This document shows, piece after piece, positions 1 through 10,986 of a DNA stretch of 64,000 nt. This DNA comes from Spinellus fusiger. Lineage: Eukaryota; Mucoromycota; Mucoromycetes; Mucorales; Phycomycetaceae. Each line of letters begins with the position of its first letter. Within the stretch, counting starts at the first letter, position 1. Position numbers and translations under genes: made by a program. The notes under the pieces are model-generated. The model made no database searches. It was given only the letters and a program-made list of their open reading frames with translations, and was not told where the DNA came from. The DNA lies in contig JALLLS010000004.1 of NCBI GenBank assembly GCA_025094145.1, positions 620,001-684,000 on the forward strand, given 5' to 3'.

Positions 1-535
1 TAAAAATAGATGTACCTGGATCAACACCAACATCAGCCCATCCTCCAACACCATCGGCAACACCAAGAGCCATACCCTTGGGCGTGCATGTATAGAAGAA
101 TGCATCTTCGCCTGCATCTACTTTACCAACCTCTTTCTGTTTCCAGTAAGGGATTCTACTTTCTGATGATCTTGACTTTGTGTTTCTGTTTTTGGCATGC
201 CAAAAGGCAGAGGCAAAGAAACGAAATCTATCGATAGAGGGTTCTGACTCTTCTTTTAGATGCAGTTCAGCCGTAGCAGTGAGATTGGCCGTCCATGTAG
301 CTTCCTGTTCGCTTTTTGTTGCAATACCACGGTTCTTTATGGGTGACTTTGTTGTTGTTTTTTGTCCAATAGCTGCATATCTACTCAAATAAGGAATAGA
401 TTCAAGCCCATCCTTATGATAAAATGTTCTCTGTTGGAGAGCTGTGCATTGAGCTGATAAGCGATAAGTACTTAGTGCTGGTCTTAGGTAGTGAGTATGA
501 GAAACTATGGACCCATAAGAAAGACTTTTTGGCAT
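1..535 (-). CDS. PTC7: Mitochondrial PP2C-family protein phosphatase (Ptc7 type), 5' part only
   Basis: One uninterrupted minus-strand frame runs from an ATG at 533-535 to the window edge (178 codons, no stop). Residues 142-144 (GED) followed by AFF, and residues 159-166 (VADGVGGW), are the metal-binding start of the PP2C fold in the Ptc7/PPTC7 subgroup. Asp161 would bind Mn/Mg. The first ~50 residues are rich in Ser, Arg and Tyr and poor in acidic residues, as expected for a mitochondrial presequence. Ptc7-type phosphatases act in mitochondria, in yeast on coenzyme Q biosynthesis proteins; that substrate is family knowledge, not seen here. The catalytic remainder (DG...D motifs) lies outside the window. 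No intron is needed in the visible part. Confidence 0.85.
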   Translation of the reverse strand, partial: MPKSLSYGSIVSHTHYLRPALSTYRLSAQCTALQQRTFYHKDGLESIPYLSRYAAIGQKTTTKSPIKNRGIATKSEQEATWTANLTATAELHLKEESEPSIDRFRFFASAFWHAKNRNTKSRSSESRIPYWKQKEVGKVDAGEDAFFYTCTPKGMALGVADGVGGWADVGVDPGTSIF

Positions 536-3328
536 TTGTGAGACTGTGGCGAGACGTTGGGCATAGTGTCGAGCCATAGTGAAGTGGGATGTCTTGGTGA
601 AAGATTACCAACAAAGAAGGAAAAAAAAAGGACATGCAGGAGTTTCTTTTGCATGTGTTTAATGTCAAGTCACGATACAATAGACTACGTCATTCATTGT
701 ACCACATTTCTCATTATCTAAAATTAACAGATTTTAGTTTGGCACTACAAATAGCTACTTTCAAAGAAAATAAACATGTTATTAATGCAGGCTTGGAATT
801 TGTCATATTTTTTTATCCTTTTTGTATTGCTCTCCTATAAATAATAAAAGAACAGAGGCAAAACTATTCTCTGATTTCTTAATTATCTACACATAAAGAC
901 AGTTCTACCGTACATATGCTGTAATGAGCTACAGCAGCAGATAAAACAATTCCCTCTGGTGGTGCCTGTATAGCCCTTATTGTTTAGAAGAATAAAAATA
1001 TAAAAATATAAAATAAAATGAACATGCAAAACACGTTCCTTTCATACCAAGACTAGGATCACATACAAATATAAAAAGAACAAACAAATAAAGGCAGTCT
1101 AAATGTAGCACTTTATTCAGTTCTGGTGCCCAAAACCATGTTCTTCAAAGCCTGAAGATACTGCTAATAATAACAACCAGTATGACTTCCAGAATCAAAT
1201 CAAAGCATAGTAACTGGGTACAGTGCTTAGTGGACTTATTAAAAAAAATAGACACAGGAATGCACGATTGTTTGTGTCAAAATAGGAAAGACAATAGTAG
1301 GACAAGATCAAGAGCTGTGAGAAATATTCATCACTAATCTATCCTTAAATCTACAACCACTACTATCAAGACAAGTGTATGAAAGTAAGAGCATACATCT
1401 ATTGGATATAAATATAAACAACAAAGTATTGTTATGGTCATGCTATAGTATTCATAGCTACCTGGAGACATGTATAGACTGAGAAAGCAAACTCATCTCA
1501 CATTTTGAACTCTAGACTAACTTTCAATAAGAAAATATAGATTCATACACTACTACTTATATTCTGTATCGCAACTGCTCATCAACCTCTGGCTCATCTG
1601 TCAAGATGAGTAGGTATGTCAAGGCCCCTACCAAGAAATAGAGACACTACTGCTGCTGTAAAGCGGATCTTTATTTAATGATACATTGTGCTCAACTCTT
1701 AATGTGCCCGGAATAACATCAGGGAAATCCGGTGTGATACCTCCAGACAAAAAGAGTATATTGTTGAAAAGACTATTGAAGAAGATACTTCCACAAAGTT
1801 AACTAGTGTGCTTTTTCTTCTTTCTCCAAAGAAAGAGGTATTTTATAATACAAGTCTTCTTTTATTATTTTTTTGCTTACTAAAATGCATATGAAAATTA
1901 GGCTTGAGTGGACCCATAAGCACCTACATTGGACACATGAACAATAGTACACCATTGCTATAGTTGAATAAGCCCATAATTGAGTCTATTTTTAGGAATA
2001 TTATTATGTTTTTTAATATTAAAAGACATTCTATAATCCACTCTAGGTAATTATTATACAAACAAAACTTTGTAATAGTGTCATTGGCATGGTGTGAAGT
2101 GTACTATGATGGAAAAAAAGTGGGAATAATTGCAGTGGAGGATGTCATTAACTCCGACAGGTACGCCAAGGGCTTGGAGAATTACTGTCCTGAATCTTGA
2201 AGAATAATTGCTATTGATAGCCTATATAATACTTTGTATTATACAATTCAACATTTAATTAGCTAATGTTTTTACTATCAAACCAACCTACACTTCTTTA
2301 CTAGTATAAATTTACTATTAAATCAGAAAAACAGTCTAAAGACATAAGAACAGTATTAACAATACATCATAAAACTTTAGATATAATATAATATTTATTA
2401 TTAAATTTACATAATGTCAGATAAAATCTCTTTTAAAAGATATGATAATATACTCAAATATTCTATTAATAAATTAAGCCCATTTTCAGTAGAAGTAATA
2501 CCTCCTTGTCATTTTTCAATTATGGATTACAGGGATTGTTACTATCTACAGAAATAAATAAAATGGTATTGGAACTATGTGTCAGCTATGAAAAAACATC
2601 ATACCTAGATTCTATTGAACATGTATAGGGCGATTTTTAGAGGAAAATCGAGAGAATATAAATGTGCTTACCACTGATAAGTAATTGAGGAACAGATTGA
2701 TGATAGAATAAGAAAAAATAGACTGATCCTATGGACACCCTTATTGCTAGTGTGAATCGGTGGTGTGAGGTTGTGATGGATTCCAAAAAAAGTTTTTATT
2801 AAATGGCGGTTTATTTATTTATGAAACTATCCATTTTCTAGTATAAAAACAATCTCTTAATTACTGGAAATGTCAAGTCAATGTCTTATAGAATTAAACC
2901 CATATAGCAGTATGAATAGGAAAACACTTCTTGGAGGCTGAGATCCAGGAAATCCTTTATTCTCATAGTCTATCAAGTAATTTTACATTCTAACCATTGA
3001 CCCTATTTTATTCATGTACTTGCATTAAAGCCAAATCTATTAATACTATTGGATGGCCCCTGTGGAGGAATACATTAATGTACACTGACAATAGAGCAAA
3101 ATAGCACTGTTCTATGGTCTTTTCCCCCTCTTTAGTTTTAGTGCCTCTTATGATTGATATTTGATATTCATTGTTTGTAATAAAGGATGATACAGAATGA
3201 GAAAATGATAGGTGATTTTGGCAAACCAACTTGATCATGTAAAGCTTTTTCTATCTACCACTCATCGTTCTTTTATTTCTTAGAAAAGATATAGCTGATT
3301 TTTTTTTATAACTCCAAAGAATTAAGTA
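536..3328. other. Gene-poor AT-rich interval with possible relics
   Basis: I see no intact gene. A minus-strand stretch at about 1620-1800 reads open for some 50 codons (containing ...GGITPDFPDVIPGT...) and could be an exon relic of an unrecognised protein. A plus-strand transposase relic at about 2070-2200 is listed separately. The rest is low-complexity AT-rich sequence. Confidence 0.5.
2070..2200 (+). pseudogene. Possible IS630/Tc1-type transposase relic
   Basis: A short plus-strand frame reads ...AWCEVYYDGKKVGIIAVEDV then INSDRYAKGLENY. This resembles the block of Tc1/IS630 transposases where a VWG-type strand is followed by G-V/I-G, an Asn/Asp and Y...L. Only about 40 residues remain before a stop, and there are no recognisable flanking terminal repeats. 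It is a weak match made by eye. Confidence 0.35.
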
Positions 3329-4321
3329 CACACCCAAAGAATTTTCTGGTCTTTAAGCGGTGATATCTCCTTCCTTTTACGTAAAAGAAAAAGCTCACCT
3401 TTTATGTAACTATATTTAAAATTAAAAGGTCTGCAAGTATCCAAACATTTGTTTCCTTTTGTAGTATACCTCAATATCAAGTTGTATTATCAATAGAATA
3501 TAGTGTTGATGAATAGAATTGTTTATTGTAATAGTATAGCTAATACTATGTTGTTACTATAGTTACGAATGTTCTATGTGTATTCCTCATAGAAATAGAA
3601 TATACACCCTAAAGGCCTTGTGCTTTATCCTTAAGAGATAGATAGCTATGCTCAGAAGTATATCCTAGACATAATTGACATTGTAGAAGGAAGAAGACAA
3701 TCTGAGACTGACTTGAGAAGAGTCTTTATTCATTAACAATACAATAAGTGTCTTGTGGATTGCAATGAGCTCAAGCCCGGATGAAGACACTGCTTACATG
3801 TTTACCTGCAAAATAGCTAAGGATAGTGTCTATCACTCCCTCTTTTTGTTTTTATTTATTGATAATAGCACATTACCTTATTCATTAATGCCAGTTACAA
3901 TGAGGTAGTTGCTGGGGTGATTATGGGTATCCAGTCAATGAATAGCTGTACTGCTCATAATATAAGTGAGTTTGGATCTATTTTATGGACAATGACCACT
4001 GGAATTAGCCTCGTGGGTTATATAATAAACACCTTTCAAGCAGTGTTATGCTGCAAATACTATGGACTTGAGGATAACAGATTATGTTAAACAATAAATG
4101 CAGTGACTGAGTTGTGATATTGGCTTTATTTCTTCCTTTTATATCCATATTTGTGGCATTTCATTGCAAAGTCAATAGTCAATGCTAAGGTAGGCAATCA
4201 GAGTCTGAAGTTGTCTATCTAGACAGCGAAAAGGTCTTCTCAAACATATTAGCCAATCATAATAGTAGTGTGATTTTATTCTCAGGATATTTCTTTATAT
4301 ATCCCAAAATCTCCTGGTGTG
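3329..4321 (+). mobile_element. ~1 kb non-autonomous CACACC-ended transposon, copy 1
   Basis: The element begins CACACCCAAAG after TA (3327-3328) and ends GGTGTG at 4321, followed by T-TA. From about 3420 to the end it is near-identical to copy 3 (18743-19733) and, reversed, to copy 2 (12568-13558). It has no ORF of note. The first ~90 bp differ from copies 2 and 3 and instead match the inverted right end of the element at 44286-44851. TA flanks and the short CACACC termini suggest mobilisation by a Tc1/mariner-type transposase. The TA duplication is imperfect on the right side. Confidence 0.8.
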
Positions 4322-4930
4322 TTATGCCAGTTGGAAGAGTAAGGTTGGGATGTTGAATGAATACTTGTAAGTAAAAGTAACTAAAAAAAAGGCGTGTCAA
4401 ATAATATACAGTGTTTACAGTATCAAATGACATATTTTTATAGTCAATTAGAGTTTCTTTTTTTTATTATTATTATTTAACTTTCAACATGGGCAATAGC
4501 ATTTACTTTCTAATAGAAGATGGTGATGAAGCCATGGACTAAATTATTGAAGAATCTAACTAATTTAACAAGAGAGAAAGAGTCTTGGTCCAATACTATT
4601 GATTTTGATTTTAAAGAAGATGGAAATGCCAATTGACTATAGAAATATGCCATTTGGATTATTATTATTATTATTATTATTATTATTTAAAAAAAAAAAA
4701 GAATCTGCGAATTGAGTTTTTTTTAGGAACTGTCAATTGAGTATGAAATCTGCCGCTTAATGTTCTAAAATCCGCCGGCTGATACCGTAAGCACTGCATT
4801 TGTCCATGTCGACATAAAATAGAGATAAAGGCGTGTCTCACTCTTTTGTCGGAGTCCGCTTGCCAAAAAGTCTATTTTGTGCCTCTTCTCTTTTCACTTT
4901 CCCTCTACCCTCTGCTCTCTCCTTTACTGT
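4322..4930. other. Intergenic interval with ATT microsatellite
   Basis: It contains an (ATT)n run at about 4659-4687. A degenerate reading at about 4520-4640 (MEDGDEAMD then stop, IIEESN) resembles the sequence at about 26930-26990 upstream of the Tc1 relic, so it may be another transposon fragment. The pyrimidine-rich stretch at about 4880-4930 is probably the promoter of the vezatin-like gene. Confidence 0.5.
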
Positions 4931-7019
4931 ATGGCTGAATTTGTTGTTTACCAAGACAGTCCACTGGCTGAATACTTAGAATGTAAAGGCATATCAACAA
5001 GGAATTAGCAGTCTTATTAGGATTAGCCATTGACAGCAACGAAATACCCGTGCCTTTGCCTTTACACACCCACACTCCACACACGAAGCCTGTGTTTGAG
5101 AAGATATCCCACGCACTGTATCAATACTGGAAGCGTTCTGTTTTTCATGCAAGTATCTTTTATATAAAAGTGACGGCTATTGACACTCGTAGGATACCTT
5201 TTCTGTCTCTCTTCCTATTGCAGAAGAAGTGGCCTTTGAGGAGAAGTTCAAGTACCTGATTGTCACTTCTCCCTTGCTCAATGAAATTCTCTCTGTCCAT
5301 ACAAAACAGCACTTGAAGCAAGAACCTTCTTTCAGTTTTAGTTCCAACCGGCCCCGTAACCATGCTGGTACGCTGGCTACTCTTGCTGGGTTCTGTATGG
5401 CCTTTGGGGTGGAGCGTTGGGTTCGTCCCCGTCCTCCCAGGTGGTCTTCTATACCTCTGCCTATGCCCATGACATCGACTGCTGCCATTCCTGTCTCTTT
5501 GTTCTTTGTATATCGACATGGGGTAAACTATAGATAGAATAAGGAGAAGGAGAAGGAGAAGGATCAAAGTCAATCGTCTTAACCCATAGGCAGAAACGTT
5601 CTTCTATTCGACAGTCCTACCAAACCGCCCTTTCTCGACTCCAAACACTGGTAGAAGAATGCCATCGTCTTGACACTCGTATTCACCGCGCCATTAATAC
5701 CATACAAGAGGTTGAACTGGTGTCCCGGGGATACCGCCTATCGACACCCCTCTCTCCTATATCACGTATTGAACAGACCAGCAAGTCAAGGCATTGCATG
5801 GCCCTGCGTCAACGATTGGTGGGATTACTACGAAAGGCCTTTATGGTGTATGAAGAGGCTATTATGGATCTGTCTGATCTTGTCAACAAGCCGGTGGTGG
5901 CTAGGTTCTATGATATGTACAATGTGCGCTCTATTGCCTCTCTTTCGGCTGTCAGTCACCGAGAGAGTGAAGAGTCGCTGCTCAGTCTGGAATACATACG
6001 GGAACTGGCTCAATTGATGCATGCAAAACGGAGGGAGTGTATGATCCACTTCCTGTCGCTGAGTAGTGCAACAGAAGCCCATGATTCATTGCACAGACAT
6101 TATGAGAATGAATGGCATGCAGTGAACAAGGTGCTGAATACACTTGCATCAGAGACAAAGGCATTTACTGTAGAGACAAAGGAAGCTGTGGATCAGGAAT
6201 TAAGTAAGCAGAGATATGTAGAAGTGTGCTTACAAGAGGCTCTTTAGATAGATCTTCGGCACACAAAGCACCCGAGGCATCTTCTTCTCCTGTTGCTGAG
6301 GGTCAGTTAAGGCAGTTTGTCCATCGACTGGCTATGCTTGATCAACATATCCGAACATTAGAAGCCAAGTTGTACTTGTGCCATGATGATGTTCGACAAA
6401 TGAGTGCTGGTAAACAAAGACATGAAAGAGAATATGGATTCTCATCTCTTATATATATATATATATATATACAAACATACATGTATATAGGATCTGATGC
6501 GGATCGTAGTTCTGGTGAACATCTATTACGAGAATACCAGTCTCTCCAACAAGACATCCAGTATATGACAGCAGAGTGGGCATTAGGCAAACAGGCACTA
6601 GAGCAATTTCTATCCCCCACCCCCATTGCGACTTATTCTGAGCCCTCTTCCTCTTCTTCAGAGGTCTCGGAGGTGGATGAGAAAGACAAAGAAGAGCAGA
6701 AGCATGGGGATATTGTCACATCGGAAGAAGTCTCTGATCTGTCCCATGTCCTTATGCCTACCTCCTCTTATGTATTGGAGGCAGTTGTAGAAACAAGGCC
6801 TGGTGCCATGGAGTATAGTAAGAAGAGTCGACAAGAGCGCATACAAGATATGAAGAAGAAGAGAGAGGATGAGGTAGGAGAATATACAAAAGAAACAAAA
6901 AATTGACTTGATGGGATCAGATACTTGCAACACTAGCAAAAGTAGACTCACAGACCATGGTGCATGAGCTTAAGAGTGTATTAGATCGTCGGTTCGTAGA
7001 GATAGAAAGGGAGAAATAG
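4931..7019 (+). CDS. Vezatin-like / peroxisomal myosin-binding domain protein
   Basis: Proposed exons: 4931-4982, 5009-5152, 5224-5522, 5594-6203, 6248-6409 (or from 6239), 6491-6873, 6921-7019, about 583 codons. The start reads MAEFVVYQDSPLAEYLE. The core at about 5640-5760 contains HRAINTIQEVELVSRGYRL and PISRIE, characteristic of the vezatin / Inp2 myosin-binding family. Two hydrophobic stretches precede it, and coiled-coil-like and acidic Ser-rich regions follow. Family members are membrane proteins; yeast Inp2 is the peroxisomal receptor for class V myosin, so a role in organelle attachment or transport is inferred. The first junction is problematic: joining the frames needs a 26-nt intron or a one-base indel near 5000. 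Intron 6410-6490 is 81 nt and stays in frame, containing a TA repeat. Confidence 0.7.
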
Positions 7020-7158
7020 AAGAAGAAATGGAAACAACTACCAGCACAGATACCACTGCACCTATTTATATATACATCCACACATCCACTCATCCACACA
7101 TCCACCCATTCACACAGAAAGAGAAAAAGAGAAATAACGATAATGATAAAGAAGACTA

Positions 7159-8263
7159 CTATGAAAGACGTCTGATCTTGGTGGGGTGGTTGATGGGCTT
7201 TCTCAACAGCTTAACTAACATGGCAGTGGTGGCAATAGAGAGAGCGTACCAAGTAATAATATAGCTCATATGGCTGTTGCGTACTTCTACTACAGGGGAG
7301 CGACCCACAGGAATGCCCTTTTCTATGCATTGATGTTCTTGTTGTGATGATTGATCTGTAACAGTTAGCTATCATCAGGGGAACATGCCACTTACTAGAA
7401 GTGCGTTCAACAAGTAGAGGCTCTGTAGACATCAGTCTAGACATTGTCTCTACATCCACCCAGTACCATTCATTCTGTTCAATATTGTTGTGGGGAGTGA
7501 AAGAGTTGGGCTATAGAGAAAAGTGAGTTTTACTGAGTCCATTGGCCCTTTGTTTACCTTTTCAGAGGCACGTAAAAGACCCTCAATCTCCACCTGTTCT
7601 TCTACCAGACTCTCAGGACGTGTTTGCTTGTCTTTCTTTGAAGAAGGCACCCAACCACGCTTCACAAGAATAGTAATGCCGTTTGGGCGTTCAAGAGGAG
7701 TCACTAGAAAGTAACCCACCACACCGTCCCCCCTGGTACGTGGCCCAAGAAGCATTTCTTGGTCGTGGCGGTACTTTCCAACGACTCTGACTCTACGGTA
7801 CTCATAGTCATCAAGTGCATCAGGGCTGCCCAACAAAGAAGAAGAAGAAAAACAGCCAGTTAGTTTATCATGAGACATGTATCCAAGTCTTCTCTACACT
7901 CCTAGACAGTGCCTACCTTATGCGACGAGGTAAAGGAATAGCAGGCAGAAACATACGTTCCTCCAGACGCTGAATTAATCCAACTTTCCAACGTAACCGC
8001 TGGACTTGCCATGTCCCCAAACCAAACGTAATAAAGGGAATGGTGCATAGAATAGCAGTGCCTAGTCCAAACCGACTTTGTTTGGTGCGATACTCTTTTC
8101 CAGACCCATTGGCTGTTGTTGTTGTTGTTGTAGGAGGAGGAGGAGTGACTGTTGAATTGCAACGACGCACAAGAGCATTGGACTGGCCACGGTACTGTGA
8201 ATTCCACAGGCGTGGAAAGGGTGTCCACCGTCCAAAATGTCTCAATGTCATAAGAATAAACAA
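7159..8263 (-). CDS. SHY1: SURF1 / Shy1 cytochrome c oxidase assembly protein
   Basis: Minus-strand exons 8263-7917, 7825-7558, 7510-7396 and 7355-7159 join in frame to 308 residues, the usual SURF1 length. Visible family marks: first membrane segment at about residues 66-84 followed by GTWQVQRLRWK, then HDQEMLLGPR, ILVKRGWVP, an NEWYWVDVETM block, GIPVGR, and the second membrane segment at about 274-293 within YIITWYALS. The N-terminus is basic and mitochondrial-like; a second in-frame Met lies four codons in, so the exact start is uncertain. SURF1 proteins sit in the inner mitochondrial membrane and help assemble cytochrome c oxidase. The gene converges on the vezatin-like gene with a ~140 bp spacer. 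The plus-strand readings over its last exon are shadows. Confidence 0.92.
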
Positions 8264-8616
8264 ATGAACAGTACTAGGTCAAGAAGACAAAGCATAAAAT
8301 TTGGCAGTACTAGTAGACAAGTCATGTGATATGGCAGCCTATGCCATAAAATAAAATAGAAAGTAGGCATAGATATATTTCTAACTACTAGCTTCTTTTC
8401 TTTGATGCTAGTTTCAATGCGCCACGACACTCAAGAGGAAATACATGTCTCCGGAATATCCCACATAATGTTTATTTTCTTCATGCTTATTTTCTTATGA
8501 TAAAAGACAAGAAAGAGCAAGGAAGAAAGGATAAGACAGTACGCCTACCTCTTTGTGACCGCTCTTTGTCTTATAAAGTCACAGGATTTTCTTGACCTTT
8601 TTTCTCCCTTGTGATC

Positions 8617-9479
8617 ATGGCAGAAGAAAAGAAGTTGACAAAGAAAGAAAAAAAGGCAGCTGCATTCAAGCAAAAGTCAAAGAAAAAGCCTTCCTTCCAA
8701 GAAGAGAATGCTGTTCCTGAAGAAGAGAGCCAAGTACCTGTCGTAAAGTCCACTTCTCAACAGTCAACGGAAGATGAAGACGCATCAAAGCCACCTGTTG
8801 TAGAGCGAAAGAGAAAGCAGACCGAGACAACCACAGCCAAAGAACAGCCCACACAGAAAAAGCAGAAGAAGCAGCAGAAGCCACAGCAGAATGGGGAAGA
8901 GCAGGAAGAACAAAAGCAAAAAGAAGCCCGGTTAATTGTATTTGTTGGTAAGTAAAGGGAGGTTGGCTAGGATATATCATTCTTTCTTTCTCCAACACTT
9001 CATCTACCAGGCAATCTTCCTTATGATACAACAAAAGAAGATTTGGAAAAGCACTTTGAGTCTGCAGGGGGTATCCAATCAATACGTCTTTTGACAGACA
9101 AACAGACAGGAAAACCCAAGGGATTTGCATTTATGGAATTCGAATCCTCCAAGAACTTAAGTGTAAGCCTCATGCTACAGACAATAGATAGGAAGCTTAC
9201 ACACCTCACATCAACAGAAAGCATTGGCATTCCACCATACACTCTTCAAGAGACGACAGATCAATGTTGAATTGACAGTAGGTGGTGGTGGTAATAAGAG
9301 TAATGCACGTAAAGAGAAGCTCAAGACAAAGAATGAGCGTTTGCAAGAAGAAAGAGTAAGATAACCCACAGTAACATGCATCTGATCCTTTATTATTATA
9401 GAAAAAGAAGCACGGTAATATTAAGAGTGGTTCTTTTGCACCAGAATCTTCGTACACAAATGCCAGACAAGAAGAATAG
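8617..9479 (+). CDS. NOP6: RRM protein, Nop6-like ribosome biogenesis factor
   Basis: Exons 8617-8947, 9011-9162, 9218-9355 and 9402-9479. The N-terminal ~105 residues are highly charged (Lys/Glu/Gln), starting MAEEKKLTKKEKK. A single RRM follows, with RNP2 (IVFVGNLP, split by the first intron) and RNP1 (KGFAFMEF). After the RRM comes QINVELTVGGGGNKSNARK, which matches the conserved tail of fungal Nop6-type proteins. Yeast Nop6 binds rRNA and supports early 40S biogenesis in the nucleolus; the function here is inferred from that similarity. The start at 8617 was preferred because it begins the basic tract and follows a pyrimidine-rich leader. The gene is divergent from SURF1 (about 350 bp between starts). 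Confidence 0.8.
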
Positions 9480-9635
9480 AAGAAGAATAGAAGAAGAGTA
9501 GAAGAGGATTCCTTAAAGCTTACCTCTTTAATAAACAAGGCAGTCACTTTGCACATTCTACACCGAGACACTGTGACTGCGAACAAGGGAACAAGTAAAA
9601 GCCCAGGAAATAAAGAAAATATCTCTTCTTACACC

Positions 9636-10399
9636 ATGGTTCACTTGGACCCCTTTCCTCGCCTTACAGAAGCAGTGGGGAAATACCTCAGTAACCCACG
9701 TATTATCATTCTATCTGTTGTACTGACAAAGTTCTTCTTGGACCGCATTTATGCTTATGCCAAAGTAAGAAGAAAGGTCATGATGACAGCCACACTCACC
9801 CTCAGATTGTCAATCCTCATGCTCAATTAGACGCCGATGGTAATGAAACACTCGATATTATCGAATACTACTACCCAACCACTGCCAGTGAAGTGTATGA
9901 CCACTTGAGCAGCTATGGGTTCAAGGGACGTCTTGCCTACCAGTCCTTGCTTGTCTATGATAGTGGCTTCTTATTGGCACGCACAGTTGTTCTCTGTCTG
10001 CTCATGTACTATGCCTTCCGTTCTGCTCCTCGGTGGGCTCGTCCTGGTGTATGGATTCCTATGTTTTCCACTGCGTTTGATCTGTTTGAGAACACCCTTC
10101 TCTATGCATTGTTAGCTTTGTACCCCCGTCGTATAGAGGCCGTAGCTCAATTGGCTGCCTATGCCATTCTCTGGAAATGGGTGTGGCTGTGGTTTACAGT
10201 AGCCTCTCTCTGCTTTGGTCTTTTGGCGGGTATCTACTTTGGATTCCATAGTCTTTTAGCTGATAGTGTGTTGATGGACAAGGATAAGGAAAAGAGAGAA
10301 ATGGACCGACGCCATTTAAATGCAGCCATACAGAGAGCAGAAGAAACAAAAGCACGCGTCAACCGGGAATCCAGAAAGCAGTCCAAGAAGAATGCATAA
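9636..10399 (+). CDS. Polytopic membrane protein of unknown function
   Basis: Exons 9636-9764 and 9806-10399 (41-nt intron, phase 0) give 240 residues. A first hydrophobic segment lies near residues 22-37. A loop with YYYPTTASEVYDHL follows. Three more segments then appear: around LARTVVLCLLMYYAF; around LFENTLLYALLALYP; and a Trp-rich one near WLWFTVASLCFGLLAG. The last ~45 residues are very basic and charged, ending in KKNA, which could act as a KKXX-like ER retrieval signal, although the Lys positions are only approximate. I do not recognise the family. It sits 157 bp downstream of the Nop6-like gene on the same strand. Confidence 0.7.
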
Positions 10400-10986
10400 A
10401 GTAATAAATGAAAGAAGAGAAGGATCATTGAATAGGCCATATTTCTAATTCATTCTATTGGCTCATAAGCTACCATGAAGAAATAGAGGTCGAAAAAGGT
10501 GTTGTATTTTATTTCTACAGACTTCTTATATATATATATATATGGTGGATACTCTACAACCAATAAAGAAGGAAGAATGTCCATTCACGCCCTTCTTCAT
10601 TTGTTACTATGGTAGCAGAGTAAACCAAATTGGAGTGCCACACCTCCCCCTTTTTCTGTCGATCTTCATTATGCTATTTTCTACTTGTGTGACGTATCGT
10701 CCATTTGTCGATTCTTTTCTTCTTCTATCATTTCTCCTCCAAATGTTCTTTTCTCCCCTTATTTTTCTTTAAATAAGAACACTCATCATATATTAGCTAT
10801 GCAGTATTCATTCAGTATTGATAGAACATCAGAAATAAGAGTATGTTGTCATAGAAACACCACCCCAAAACAAGAACCCCTTCTTGTTCTATCTACTTCA
10901 CTTACTTATTTCTATATCACTCTTCTCTATGCGTAGTATTCCCATGAAAGAGACTCTGAAGTGTGAGTTGTGATGACATTAAGCCC
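10400..10986. other. Intergenic interval, no gene seen
   Basis: AT-rich with a TA microsatellite near 10530-10545 and pyrimidine-rich tracts at 10690-10770. It presumably holds the 3' end of the membrane-protein gene and the promoter of the syntaxin gene. Confidence 0.5.

Noticed and set aside
414..680. Minus-strand frame of 88 codons overlapping the phosphatase start
   Set aside because: A different frame gives the Ptc7-type protein; this one has no recognisable content.
5160..5573. Minus-strand frames over the vezatin-like gene
   Set aside because: The plus strand has conserved family motifs and consistent introns here; the minus readings are low-complexity shadows.
7028..7264. Plus-strand open frame with a hydrophobic end after the vezatin-like gene
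   Set aside because: It is antisense to the last exon of SURF1, whose spliced reading is convincing.
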